A stretch of DNA of 64,000 nucleotides from Fodinibacter sp963811825. Lineage in GTDB: Bacteria; Actinomycetota; Actinomycetes; Actinomycetales; Dermatophilaceae. Made by a program: the position numbers and the translations under genes. The stretch covers positions 62,001 to 126,000 of the forward strand of contig CAWESS010000036.1 in assembly GCA_963811825.1 (NCBI GenBank), read 5' to 3'. Below the pieces are notes generated by a model. It had not been told where the DNA came from. It ran no database searches and saw nothing but the letters and a program-made list of their open reading frames with translations. Below are positions 16,934-26,737 of this stretch, piece by piece. Positions within the stretch are counted from its first letter, which is position 1; each line of letters starts with the position of its first letter.

Positions 16934-18227
16934 TCAGACGCGGATCTGACCGTCTCCCTCGACGACCCACTTGGTCGTCGTGAGCTCGGGCAGGGCCATC
17001 GGTCCGCGGGCGTGCAGCTTCTGCGTCGAGATGCCGATCTCGGCGCCGAAACCGAACTCGCCGCCGTCGGTGAACCGGGTGCTCGCGTTGACCATGACGG
17101 CGGCGGCGTCGACCTCCGCGGTGAAGCGGCGCGCGGCGCCCCGGTCCTCCGTGACGATCGCCTCGGTGTGCCCGGAGCCGAAGGTGGCGATGTGCTCCAG
17201 CGCCTCGTCGAGGTCGTCGACGACGCGCACCGACATCTCCAAGCCGTGGAACTCCGTCGCGAAGTGCTCGTCGGTGGCGACGTCGTGGGTGATGCCGGCG
17301 ACGTCAGCCTGCGCACCGGCATCCGGGTCGGTGTGCAGGACGACGCCCTCCCCGGCGAGTGCGGCCAGCGCCTTGGGGAGGAAGGCCGCCGCGACGGCGC
17401 GGTGCACGAGGAGGGACTCCGCGGCGTTGCACACGCTCGGGCGGTGGGTCTTGGAGTTGACGGTGATCGCGAGGGCCTTGTCGAGGTCGGCGGCGGCGTC
17501 GACGTAGACGTGGCAGTTGCCGATGCCCGTCTCGATGACGGGCACCGTGGACTCCGTGACGACGCTCTGGATGAGGCCGGCGCCCCCACGCGGGATGAGG
17601 AGGTCGACCTGGCCGCGGGCGGTCATGAGCGCGCGGACGGCGCCGTGGCCGCCCTCGAGGAGGCCGACGGCATCCGCGGGAAGACCCTGGGCGGCGAGGG
17701 CGCCGCGGAGCACGGCGACGATGGTGGCGTTGGTCTCGGCGGCAGCGCTCCCGCCGCGCAGGATGACGGCGTTGCCGGACTTCAGGCCCAGGCCGGCGGC
17801 GTCGACGGTGACGTTGGGGCGGGCCTCGTAGATCATGCCGATGACGCCCATGGGCACGCGGACCTGGCGGATCTGCAAGACCGTTGGCCAGTGTCGAGCC
17901 GCGCACGACCTCGCCGACCGGGTCGGGCAGCGCGGCGATGTCGCGCAGGGCCTGGGCGACGGCGGCCACGCGCGGGGGGTCCAGGCGCAGGCGGTCCTGC
18001 AGGCTCTGCGGCATGCCGGTGTCGCGGCCGCGGGCGAGGTCCTGCTCGTTGGCGGCGACGATCTCGTCGGTGGCGGCGTCGAGGGCGTCAGCGAGGGTGC
18101 GCAGCGCGGCATCCTTGTCGGCGCGCGAGAGCAGGGCCAGGCGACGGGACGCGGTGCGGGCGGCCTGCGCGAGCACGCGGACCTGCTCGATGTCGGCGGG
18201 GTCGATGCCGGAGGTGCGGTCAGCCAT
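16934..18227 (-). CDS. proA: Gamma-glutamyl phosphate reductase (frameshifted)
   Basis: Reduces glutamyl-5-phosphate to the semialdehyde in proline synthesis. N-terminal half: ARTASRRLALLSRADKDAAL and LRDIAALPDPVGEVVRGSTL. After a one-base insertion near 17880 (an extra T in GGTCTTGCAG) the frame continues QIRQVRVPMGVIGMIYEARP, with NAVILRGGSAAAETN, the catalytic Cys in NSKTHRPSVCNAAESLL, and GPMALPELTTTKWVVEGDGQ at the end. One base removed gives 431 codons. proB lies nearby at 19225-20355 on the same strand but pdxY, on the opposite strand, separates them, so they are not one operon here. Confidence 0.93.
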
Positions 18228-18261
18228 GCTCCCAAGGGTATGTCGTCCGGGCTGCGCGCGC

Positions 18262-18311
18262 GGTCGAGGTGATATCGCTCGGGAATCCGTGCACCTGGGG
18301 TTCGACCCCGG
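18262..18311 (+). repeat. 50-bp dispersed repeat, copy 1 (T-arm-like hairpin)
   Basis: Matches the complement of 45823-45872 at 45 of 50 positions. Starts GGTCGAGGTGATATCGCTCG and ends in GGGGTTCGACCCC, a hairpin like a tRNA T-arm. It lies in the divergent gap between proA and pdxY, 47 bases before the pdxY start. Confidence 0.7.
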
Positions 18312-18358
18312 CTGCCGCCTCGCAGCCCGACGGGCCGACGGTCTGGGAGGATGGGCCG

Positions 18359-19214
18359 GTGACGACGATCCTGTCCATCCAGTCCTCGGTCGCGTACGGC
18401 CACGTCGGCAACTCGGCGGCCGTCTTCCCGCTCCAGCGCCTCGGCGTCGAGGTGTGGCCGGTGCACACGGTGCACTTCTCCAACCACACCGGCTACGGCG
18501 CCTGGCGCGGCCCCCTCATGGCCCCCGAGGACGTCCGCGAGGTCGTGACCGGCATCGAGGAGCGCGGCGCGCTGCCCGAGGTCGACGCCGTGCTCTCCGG
18601 CTACCAGGGCGGCGAGCAGATCGGCGAGGTCATCCTCGACGCCGTCGCCCGCACCAAGGCCGCCAACCCCGACGCGATCTACGCGTGCGACCCCGTGATG
18701 GGCAACGCGGCATCCGGCTGCTTCGTGCACCCCGCGATCCCCGTGCTGCTGCGCGAGAAGGTCGTGCCGCAGGCCGACCTCATCACCCCGAACCAGTTCG
18801 AGCTCGGGTTCCTCACCGCAGACCGATCCCGGCGACCTCGACTCCACGCTGGAGTCGGTCGAACGAGCGCGGGCGATGGGCCCGAACACGGTGCTCGTCA
18901 CGAGCGTGCTGCGCCCCGACCGTCCCGAGGACACCATCGAGATGCTCGCCGTGCACGGCGACGGCGCCTGGATCGTCCAGACGCCGCAGCTGCCCATGAA
19001 GGCCAACGGCTCGGGCGACGTCACGGCCGCGCTCTTCACGGCTCACCTGCTCGCGACCGGGGATGCCGGCCTCGCCCTCGGGCGCACCGTGTCGAGTGTG
19101 TTCGACCTCCTCACCCGCACCCACGAGTCGGGCAGGCGCGAGCTGCAGCTGGTGCAGAGCCAGGACGAGATCGCCAACCCGCGGATGCAGTTCGAGGTCC
19201 GTCAGCTCCGCTGA
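18359..19214 (+). CDS. pdxY: Pyridoxal/pyridoxine/pyridoxamine kinase PdxY-like (frameshifted)
   Basis: Salvages vitamin B6 by phosphorylating pyridoxal. The N-terminus ILSIQSSVAYGHVGNSAAVF is the family signature, with QRLGVEVWPVHTVHFSNHTG, VLSGYQGGEQIGEVIL and ACDPVMGNAASGCFV following. The frame shifts near 18820 (one extra C); it resumes as DLDSTLESVERARAMGPNTV and contains the ATP-site motif MKANGSGDVTAALFTAHL with the catalytic Asp. Removing one base gives 285 codons. GTG start at 18359. The convergent proB stop lies 11 bases beyond. Confidence 0.9.
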
Positions 19215-19224
19215 ACGCCCTCGG

Positions 19225-20355
19225 TCAGAGGACGACGAGGTCATCGCGGTGGATGACCTCGCGCTCGTACGCCGGCCCCAGGTCGCGGGCGAGGTCGCGC
19301 GTCGAGCGCCCGAGCAACCGGGGCAGCTCGGATGCCGCGTAGTTGACCAGTCCGCGCGCGATCACCGCGCCGTCCGGGCCACAGACGTCGACCGGGTCCC
19401 CGGCCGCGAACGTGCCCTCGACCCCGGTGATGCCCGCCGGCAGCAGCGACCTGCGGCTGTGGGTCACCGCGGTGACCGCCCCCTCGTCGAGCAGGAGCCG
19501 CCCACGGGCCGTCGTCGCGTGCGCGAGCCACCGCTTGCGCGAGGCCCGGGTCGCCGCCGCCGGGGCGAAGACGGTGCCGCGGTCCTCGCCCGCGAGCGCG
19601 CCGGAGACATCGGCGAGCCGGGTCAACAACGTCGGGATGCCGGCCGCACCGGCGATCCCGGCTGCCTCCACCTTCGTGACCATCCCGCCACTGCCCACGG
19701 CCGAGCCCGTGCCCCCGATGCGCACGGCGTCGAGGTCCTCGAGCGTCGCGACGAGCGGCACGCGCTCTGACCCACCGTCGGACGGCGGGCCGTCGTACAG
19801 CGAGTCGACGTCCGTGAGCAGCACGAGGGCGTGCGCCCCGACGAGGTCGGCCACGAGCGCCGCGAGCCGGTCGTTGTCGCCGAACCGGATCTCCTGCGTC
19901 GCCACGGTGTCGTTCTCGTTGACGATCGGGACGATGCCGAGCTCGAGCAGTCGCTCCAGGGTGCGCCGCGCGTTCGTGTAGTGGACGCGCCGGGTGACGT
20001 CGTCAGCGGTGAGCAGCACCTGCCCCACCGTCAGCCCGTGCACCGAGAAGGCCGCCTGGTAGGCCGCCACGAGGGCCCCCTGCCCGACCGACGCCGCCGC
20101 CTGCTGCGTCGCGAGGTCGGTGGGGCGCCGGGACAACCCCAGGGGCCCGAGCCCGGCGGCGATGGCGCCGGATGACACGAGCACGACCTGACGCCCCTGC
20201 GCCCGACGGGCCGCGAGCACGTCGACGAGCACCTGCAGCGCGCTCAGGTCGAGGTGGCCACCCCCGCCGCTGGTCAACGATGACGAGCCGACCTTGACGA
20301 CGAGCCGCTGCCCGTCGCCCACGGTGCGCCGCAAGCGTGCGGCGGTGTCCGGCAT
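19225..20355 (-). CDS. proB: Glutamate 5-kinase
   Basis: First enzyme of proline synthesis, phosphorylating glutamate. The 376-residue protein has the amino-acid kinase N-terminus RLVVKVGSSSLTSGGGGHLD, VVLVSSGAIAAGLGPLGL, IVNENDTVATQEIRFGDND and GTGSAVGSGGMVTKVEAAGI, then a C-terminal PUA domain from about residue 285 (GAVTAVTHSRRSLLPAGITG, ARGLVNYAASELPRLLGRST). The PUA-containing form is the common bacterial one and is feedback-inhibited by proline. The start is 5 bases after the obg stop, so obg and proB form one transcription unit. Confidence 0.96.
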   Translation of the reverse strand: MPDTAARLRRTVGDGQRLVVKVGSSSLTSGGGGHLDLSALQVLVDVLAARRAQGRQVVLVSSGAIAAGLGPLGLSRRPTDLATQQAAASVGQGALVAAYQAAFSVHGLTVGQVLLTADDVTRRVHYTNARRTLERLLELGIVPIVNENDTVATQEIRFGDNDRLAALVADLVGAHALVLLTDVDSLYDGPPSDGGSERVPLVATLEDLDAVRIGGTGSAVGSGGMVTKVEAAGIAGAAGIPTLLTRLADVSGALAGEDRGTVFAPAAATRASRKRWLAHATTARGRLLLDEGAVTAVTHSRRSLLPAGITGVEGTFAAGDPVDVCGPDGAVIARGLVNYAASELPRLLGRSTRDLARDLGPAYEREVIHRDDLVVL

Positions 20356-20360
20356 CCGGC

Positions 20361-21884
20361 TCAGTCCTCGTCGCGGACGTCGGCCCAGTGGCCCGCCTGC
20401 CGCTCCGTCGCCAGCTCGTCACGTGCGACCGTCTGGGCGTCCTTGCGCGCGTGGAAGTCCTCGCGCTTCTGGGTGCGGGTCTTGCGGTGCTCGTTCTCGA
20501 ACCGCACGTCGGTGCCGCGCGGGCCCGTCAGCAGCTCGGCACCGGCGGACATCGTGGGCTCCCAGTCGAAGACGACGGCGTTGTCCTCGGGGCCGACGAG
20601 CACGGTCGAGCCGGAGACGGCACCGGCCTTGAGCAGCGCGTCCTCGACACCGAGGCGGTTCAGCCGGTCGGCGAGGTAGCCCACGGCCTCGTCGTTGGAG
20701 AAGTCGGTCTGGCGCACCCAGCGGGTGGGGCGCTCGCCGATGACGCGGAACAGCTCGCCGTCGGGGGTGTTCTCGCGGCGCACGTGGAAGCCGGCGTCGT
20801 CGATGGCCGTCGGCCGGATGATGATGCGCGGCCGGTCGGGCACGCGGGCGAGAACCTCGGCGCGGGCCTCGTTGACGTGGCGGGCGAGCGCGAAGGTCAG
20901 CTCCTTCAGGCCCGTGTGCGCGACCGCGGAGACGATGTGCACCTCGAGGCCGCGCTCCTCGAGCATGGGCTTGACCATCTCGGCGAGCTCGCGGGCCTCG
21001 GGCACGTCGGCCTTGTTCAGCACGATGATCCGGGTGCGGTCGGACAGCGGCCGCCCGCCGAGCGTGTCGTCGGTGACGTAGGCGGCGAGCTCGGTCTCGA
21101 TGACGTCGAGGTCGGTCATCGGGTCACGGCCCGGCTCGAGGGTCGCGCAGTCGACGACGTGGGCGAGCACCGAGCAGCGCTCGACGTGGCGCAGGAACTC
21201 CAGGCCCAGGCCCTTGCCCTCGCTCGCGCCCGGGATCAGGCCCGGGACGTCGGCGATCGTGTAGCGCAGCGACCCTGCGGTGACGACGCCGAGGTTGGGC
21301 ACGAGCGTGGTGAACGGGTAGTCGGCGATCTTGGGGCGGGCCGCCGAGACGACCGAGACGAGCGAGGACTTCCCGGCGCTCGGGAACCCGATGAGGGCGA
21401 CGTCGGCCAGCGACTTCAGCTCGAGCACGATGTCGGCGGACTCGCCGGGCTCACCGAGCAGGGCGAAGCCGGGGGCCTTGCGCCGCGGGCTCGCGAGGGC
21501 CTTGTTGCCCAGCCCCCCACGGCCACCACGCGCGACGACGAAGGTCGTGTCGTGCCCGACGAGGTCGGCCAGGACCGTGCCGTTGCCGTCCTTGACGACG
21601 GTGCCCTCGGGCACCTTCAGCACGAGGTCGCCGCCGTCGCCACCGTTGCGCTCGTCGCCGGCGCCGGGCTTGCCGTTGGCTGCCTTGCGGTGCGGGGTGT
21701 GGTGGTAGTCGAGCAGGGTCGTGGCCTGCGGGTCGACGGCGAGGATGACCGAGCCACCGCGCCCGCCGTTGCCGCCGTCGGGGCCACCGAGCGGCTTGAA
21801 CTTCTCACGCTTGACCGAGGCGACGCCGTGGCCACCGTTTCCAGCAGCGACGTGCAGCACGACGCGATCGACGAAGGTCGTCAT
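20361..21884 (-). CDS. obg: GTPase Obg/CgtA
   Basis: A 507-residue ribosome-associated GTPase involved in 50S assembly and the stringent response. Three domains are visible: the Gly-rich Obg fold (VAAGNGGHGVASVKREKF, PDGGNGGRGGSVIL, ARGGRGGLGNKALASPRRKA), the G domain from about 160 (GFPSAGKSSLVS, IADVPGLIPGASEGKGLG, VLNKADVP) and an Obg C-terminal (OCT) domain (TRWVRQTDFSNDEAVGYLAD). A basic tail with ENEHRKTRTQKRE extends past the OCT domain. Sits downstream of rplU-rpmA in the classical order, separated by a hairpin and tandem repeats. Confidence 0.97.
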   Translation of the reverse strand: MTTFVDRVVLHVAAGNGGHGVASVKREKFKPLGGPDGGNGGRGGSVILAVDPQATTLLDYHHTPHRKAANGKPGAGDERNGGDGGDLVLKVPEGTVVKDGNGTVLADLVGHDTTFVVARGGRGGLGNKALASPRRKAPGFALLGEPGESADIVLELKSLADVALIGFPSAGKSSLVSVVSAARPKIADYPFTTLVPNLGVVTAGSLRYTIADVPGLIPGASEGKGLGLEFLRHVERCSVLAHVVDCATLEPGRDPMTDLDVIETELAAYVTDDTLGGRPLSDRTRIIVLNKADVPEARELAEMVKPMLEERGLEVHIVSAVAHTGLKELTFALARHVNEARAEVLARVPDRPRIIIRPTAIDDAGFHVRRENTPDGELFRVIGERPTRWVRQTDFSNDEAVGYLADRLNRLGVEDALLKAGAVSGSTVLVGPEDNAVVFDWEPTMSAGAELLTGPRGTDVRFENEHRKTRTQKREDFHARKDAQTVARDELATERQAGHWADVRDED

Positions 21885-21920
21885 GCCTGCGCTCCTGACA
21901 AGGGTCTGGTGGTGCTCTGT

Positions 21921-21978
21921 GGATGCCGTGAGGGGCGGGGATGCCGTGAGGGGCGGGCCAGCGCGGGCCCGCCCCTCA
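21921..21978. terminator. Tandem GGATGCCGTGAGGGGCGGG repeat with hairpin between rpmA and obg
   Basis: GGATGCCGTGAGGGGCGGG occurs twice, end to end, at 21921 and 21939. The second copy leads into a perfect 13-bp hairpin (TGAGGGGCGGGCC at 21947-21959 with GGCCCGCCCCTCA at 21966-21978, 6-base loop). It can act as a terminator or attenuator between rpmA and obg on the minus strand. No U-run. Confidence 0.6.
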
Positions 21979-22021
21979 AGCGGCGTGGGTCAAGCGGTCG
22001 GGCGAGCTCGCCCGACGGTCG

Positions 22022-22291
22022 TCACTGCGCGGAGACGGACTCCGGAGCGATGATGTTCACGGTCTTGCGGCCGCGCTTGGAGCCGAACTTCACGGCACCC
22101 GCGACGAGCGCGAACAGCGTGTCGTCGCCGCCACGGCCGACGCCGTTGCCGGGGTGGAAGTGCGTGCCACGCTGGCGGACGAGGATCTCGCCGGCCTTGA
22201 CGGTCTGGCCGCCGAAGCGCTTGACGCCGAGGTACTGGGCGTTGCTGTCGCGACCGTTGCGGGTCGAGGACGCACCCTTCTTGTGTGCCAT
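22022..22291 (-). CDS. rpmA: 50S ribosomal protein L27
   Basis: An 89-residue protein with the L27 start MAHKKGASSTRNGRDSNAQY and the conserved LGVKRFGGQTVKAGEILVRQ and GTHFHPGNGVGRGGDDTLF. L27 reaches the peptidyl-transferase centre of the large subunit. Ribosome site AAAGGA lies upstream of the ATG. There is no N-terminal pre-sequence for cleavage. Follows rplU by 32 bases in one operon. Confidence 0.98.
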   Translation of the reverse strand: MAHKKGASSTRNGRDSNAQYLGVKRFGGQTVKAGEILVRQRGTHFHPGNGVGRGGDDTLFALVAGAVKFGSKRGRKTVNIIAPESVSAQ

Positions 22292-22323
22292 GTCTGTAGT
22301 CCTTTACGTGAGTTCGGCGCGGA

Positions 22324-22629
22324 TCAGGCGTCGATGCCGGTGATCTTGACCTGGGTGAGCGGCTGGCGGTGACCCTGGCGCTTGCGGTACCCGGTCTTGT
22401 TCTTGTACTTCAGGATCGTGATCTTCGGGCCCTTGGCGGCCTTGATGACCTCGGCGGTGACCTTGACCTTGGCGAGCTTGCTCGCGTCACTGGTCACGGT
22501 GCCACCGTCGACGACCAGCAGCGGCTGCAGCTGGATCTCGTCGCCGGCCTGGCCGATCTTGTCGATGAGCAGGACATCGCCGACGGAGACCTTCTCCTGG
22601 CGACCACCTGCGCGCACAATCGCGTACAC
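22324..22629 (-). CDS. rplU: 50S ribosomal protein L21
   Basis: A roughly 101-residue large-subunit protein: YAIVRAGGRQEKVSVGDVLL at the N-terminus and the 23S-binding C-terminus KITILKYKNKTGYRKRQGHR followed by QPLTQVKITGIDA. Start is GTG 22629; another GTG four codons upstream (22641) gives SQTV before the family start and cannot be excluded. It opens the rplU-rpmA operon; the leader between it and the RNase gene contains a CCTGTGGACGAC word at 22685. Confidence 0.97.
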   Translation of the reverse strand: MYAIVRAGGRQEKVSVGDVLLIDKIGQAGDEIQLQPLLVVDGGTVTSDASKLAKVKVTAEVIKAAKGPKITILKYKNKTGYRKRQGHRQPLTQVKITGIDA

Positions 22630-22734
22630 GGTCTGACTCACTTTCGTTACGGGCGCATCTCCTGGATGACCGGCCGATAGCGACCCTGTGGACGACACAG
22701 GACATCAGCTCGGTGGACGCACCGACTGCACAGA

Positions 22735-22753
22735 CTACCGGGGGCCCCGGTAG
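22735..22753 (-). terminator. Terminator after RNase E/G gene
   Basis: CTACCGG and its complement around GGGCC form a compact symmetric hairpin 26 bases past the RNase stop, before the rplU leader. Confidence 0.55.
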
Positions 22754-22778
22754 CGCTCCAAATCAGGCCGTGGTCACA

Positions 22779-25741
22779 TCACGCCGTGGGCTCGGCCTCG
22801 GCGCTCGCACCACGGGGCGGGCCCGCGGGGGCGACGACGCGCCCGCGCTTGCGGCGACCACGCTTGGCGGGCTCGGGCTCGGGCTCGCGGCTCGACAGCC
22901 GCGGGCGCCGGCTCGGGCTCGACAGCTGCGGGCTCGGTGTCCGGCTCGGCGACCTCGGCGACCTGCACCTCGGCCTCAGCGGGGATGCCGTCAGCCGGCA
23001 CCTCCGCGTCCGGCACGGCGGTGTCGGTCACGACGGCGTCCGGCTCCACGACCTCGGGGGCCACGGCATCCGGCTCGGTCACCTCGACGGCCTCGACGAC
23101 TGCCTCGACCGGAGCCTCGGTGCGCCGCAGCGCGGCCGCGTGGGCGGCTGCCGCGATCTGGGCCGCGGTCGGACCCGAGGGGGTGCGGACCTCCTCGGCC
23201 GGCGACCCGGCATCCGAACCACCTGATCCGGAGCCGCCGGCAGCAGGGGTCCCCCGGCGGCCGCGACCCGAACGCGACGGTGCAGCGTTCGCCCCACCCG
23301 GGTCGTTCGAACCGCCACGGTCGATCGGCTCGGAGTGCACGACGATGCCGCGGCCCGAGCAGTGCTCACACTGCTCGGAGAAGACCTCGACCAACCCGGA
23401 CCCGACCCGCTTGCGGGTCATCTGGACCAGGCCGAGCGAGGTGACCTCGGCGACCTGGTGCTTGGTGCGGTCGCGGCCCAGGCACTCGAGCAGCCGGCGG
23501 ACGACGAGGTCGCGGTTGGACTCCAGGACCATGTCGATGAAGTCGATGACGATGATGCCGCCGATGTCGCGCAGGCGCAGCTGGCGCACGATCTCCTCGG
23601 CCGCCTCGAGGTTGTTCTTGGTGACGGTCTCCTCGAGGTTGCCGCCGGAGCCGATGAACTTGCCGGTGTTGACGTCGACGACGGTCATCGCCTCGGTGCG
23701 GTCGATGACGAGGGAACCACCCGAGGGCAGCCACACCTTGCGGTCCATCGCCTTGGCGATCGACTCGTCGATGCGGTGCGCGGCGAACACGTCGGCCTCG
23801 GACGTCCAGCGCTGCAGGCGCGGCGCGAGGTCGGGGGCGACGTCCTCGACGTACTGGCTGACCTCGGACCAGGCCTTGTCGCCGGAGATGACGAGGGAGG
23901 TGAAGTCCTCGGTGAACACGTCGCGGATGACGCGCACGGTGAGGTCGGGCTCACCGTGGAGCAGGGCGGGGGCGCCGCCGCTGCCGGCCTTCTTGGCCCC
24001 GGCGGACTCGGCCCTGGCCTTGATCGTGTCCCAGATCTTCGTGAGGCGCTCGACGTCGGCGCGCAGCTCCTCCTCGGAGGCTCCTTCGGCCGCGGTGCGC
24101 ACGATGACGCCGGCGTGGTCGGGCACGACCTCCTTGAGGATGGCCTTGAGTCGGGCGCGCTCGGTGTCGGGCAGCTTGCGGGAGATGCCCGTCATCTGGC
24201 CCTCGGGCACGTAGACGAGGTAGCGGCCCGGAAGGCTGATCTGCGAGGTGAGCCGGGCACCCTTGTGACCGATGGGGTCCTTGGTGACCTGCACGAGGAC
24301 GGTGTCGCCGGACGACATCGCGTTCTCGATGCGGCGAGCCTGCCCGCCCTCGAGCCCGGCGGCGTCCCAGTTGACCTCACCCGCGTACAGCACGGCGTTG
24401 CGGCCCTTGCCGATGTCGACGAAGGCGGCCTCCATCGACGGCAGGACGTTCTGGACGCGGCCGAGGTAGACGTTGCCGGCCATCGACGCGGTCGTCTCGC
24501 GCGAGACGTAGTGCTCGACGAGCACGCCGTCCTCGAGGACACCGATCTGCGTGCGGTCGCCCCGACCCCGCACGACCATGACGCGCTCGACGCTCTCGCG
24601 GCGGGCGAGGAACTCGGCCTCGGTGATGATCGTGCGACGGCGCCCGGCCTCGCGGCCCTCGCGGCGACGCTGCTTCTTGGCCTCGAGGCGGGTCGAGCCC
24701 TTGACGGCGGTGGGCTCGTCGCGCTGGTTGCGGGGCTCGCGCACCCGGGTCACGGTGCCGGGCGGGTCCTCGCCCTCGCCGTCACCACTGCCGGCGCCCC
24801 GGCGGCGACGGCGACGACGACGGCTCGAGACCGACTCGGAGTCGGCGTCGTCCGCGCTGTCGTCGGGCCCGGTGCCGTTGGCCTGCTCGCGCTCGGGTGC
24901 GGCCTGGGCGGATGCCGTGGCCCCCTGGTCGTCATCACCCTGGCTGCGGCCCCGGCGACCACGGCCACCACGGCGGCGGCGGCCACGACCAGCGGCATCC
25001 GCGTCGTCGGACGCACGGTCCTGGGGCGCGGTCTCGGGCTCGGCCTCCGCCTCGGCGGCTTCGGCTGCGGCTGCGGCTTCCTCGTCCTGCTCGGCGGTCA
25101 CGTCGGCGACGCTCGGTGCGGCCTCGTCGACGACGGGACGCTCGACCGGGGCCTGCACCGGGGAGGTGGCACGGCGGCGACGCGGCGCGACCGGGTCGGG
25201 TGCCTGGAAGAGCAGGGACAGGCTGGGCGCGGCCGGGGCCGACGCCGTGTCGTCGCCGTCCTCGCCGGCGTCGAAGGTGAGCTCGGGCTGACCCTTGCCC
25301 TGCTCCAGGAGGGTGAGGTCGTCGAGCAGCGCCTCTGCGGGGGCCTTCTGGGCGGCCTTCGCGGCCTTGGAGCCTCGCGTCGACCTGGTGGCCCTGGCGG
25401 TCTTCGCCTTCGGCGCCTTCGTCTCCGTCGCCTCGGAGGCCTCGGTTGCCTCCGGTGGCCTCCGCGACCTCGGGGGCGGCCTTCTTCGCAGCGCGCTTGC
25501 GCGGTGCCCGCTTGGCGGGCGCGGTGGCGACGTCCGCGGATGCCGGTGCCACGGCATCCGAGCCGTCGGCCGGGGCGTCCGTGGAGGGCGCCTGCGCGTC
25601 GGAGGCCGCGGGAGCGGCCGCCTTCTTGGTGGCGCGGCGGCGCTTGGGCTTCTCGGCGGGCGCCTGCTCCGGCGCGGCCTGCCCGGCGGAGTCCGCGGCG
25701 GGCGTTTCGAGCGTGGTCGTCGGGTCGTTCTCGGAAGCCAT
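22779..25741 (-). CDS. rne: Ribonuclease E/G family endoribonuclease (two frameshifts)
   Basis: Main mRNA decay and rRNA processing endonuclease. Starts at ATG 25741 (MASENDPTTTLETPAADSA). A long Ala/Lys-rich and acidic N-terminal region of about 350 residues, typical of actinobacterial RNase E, precedes the S1-like domain (GNVYLGRVQNVLPSMEAAFV). Catalytic acids lie in VVDVNTGKFIGSGGNLEETV and IGGIIVIDFIDMVL; the zinc-link is CEHCSGRG. The C-terminal tail is Pro/Glu/Ala-rich. One-base insertions near 25450 and near 22893 break the frame; correcting both gives 987 codons and the natural ends EATEASEATETKAPKAK and AKRGRRKRGRVVAPAGPP, the latter running to the stop at 22779. The catalytic core is unbroken. 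Confidence 0.93.
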
Positions 25742-25902
25742 CAGGCCCCTTCCGTCATCCACGAGGGCGACGACCACACCGGTTCCGGTCAAATTTCTAC
25801 CGGTCCCTCGCCGATCGCGTGGTGCGTTCGGATCGTGTGGGGCGCACCCCGGCACGGAAGTCGACTGCTGCCCCGGAGCGGCTCGCGCGGGCGGCGCGGC
25901 AC

Positions 25903-26658
25903 CTATCCGGAACCGACGGCGTCCTTGTCGGCGGCCAACGGGTCGGCCACCCCAGCAGTTGCGTCGAGCAGAGGGCCTTGGGCCAGCCGGGTCACCAGGG
26001 GTGGGACCGGAGGCGAGAACCCAGTCACTGCGCGCAGTGCGGTCAGGATGTCATCGGGGCGCACGGACGGTGTGGTGTGCCGTACGACCATGCGCAGTAT
26101 CGCACACCCCTCGTCGTCGACGCGGGTGGCATCCATGGCCAGCACCGCCCCGCGCGTGTCGAAGGTGCGCGGGCCCGTCTTGAACGTGCGGGTGGTCTCC
26201 GCGACCTCACACGCGAGGTATGCCGTGACCGCCTCGGTGACCGCCTGCGGGTCGGCTCCGCGCACCACGACGTGCCACTCGCTGGCCTCGAGCCGGTCGG
26301 CCAGGGAGCCCGGCCCGGCCTGGACGACCTCGAGCACGTCGAGCCCCTCGGGCAGCGCCTCGTCGAGGGCTTCGCGCACGGCCTGCGGGTCGACGCGCTC
26401 GGTGACGCGGATCTCGAAGTACTCCGCCTCGCTCGCGGTGCCCGTGGGTGCGGCGTTCGCGTAGGAGATGAGGGGGTGGGGGTGGAAGCCGGCCGAGAAC
26501 GCCATCGGCACGTCGGCCCGGCGCAGGGCCCGCTCGAGGGCACGGGAGAAGTCCCTCGTGGACGAGAAGCGCAGTCGGCCCCGCTTGGCGTAGCGGATGC
26601 GCAGCTTCTGCACCGCGGGGGCGGGTGGGGGTCCCTCGGGGGTGCGCTGGCGGGCCAT
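25903..26658 (-). CDS. DUF2344 (TIGR03936) radical-SAM-linked protein
   Basis: A 251-residue protein with the family start LRIRYAKRGRLRFSSTRDFS, then RALRRADVPMAFSAGFHPHP and YANAAPTGTASEAEYFEI. In many bacteria this domain is fused to, or encoded directly after, the TIGR03960 radical SAM protein present here at 30274-32251; in this genome five genes separate the two. Its role is unknown; a link to tRNA or ribosome modification has been suggested only from gene neighbours such as rne and rplU. A 160-base gap to the RNase gene should carry the rne promoter. Confidence 0.88.
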   Translation of the reverse strand: MARQRTPEGPPPAPAVQKLRIRYAKRGRLRFSSTRDFSRALERALRRADVPMAFSAGFHPHPLISYANAAPTGTASEAEYFEIRVTERVDPQAVREALDEALPEGLDVLEVVQAGPGSLADRLEASEWHVVVRGADPQAVTEAVTAYLACEVAETTRTFKTGPRTFDTRGAVLAMDATRVDDEGCAILRMVVRHTTPSVRPDDILTALRAVTGFSPPVPPLVTRLAQGPLLDATAGVADPLAADKDAVGSG

Positions 26659-26737
26659 GATCCCCCAGCCTAGACGCGCCCGCGGCGGTTTCGGCTTTCG
26701 GCCCGTGATCGACGACGGATCGGCGGCTGAGCCGGCG

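Noticed and set aside
18262..18311. Possible tRNA gene
   Set aside because: Only a T-arm-like hairpin is present; no acceptor, D-arm or anticodon arm can be formed with flanking sequence.
22779..25741. Programmed frameshifting in RNase E
   Set aside because: No slippery site with a pseudoknot, two breaks in low-complexity tails, and similar breaks in many unrelated genes.
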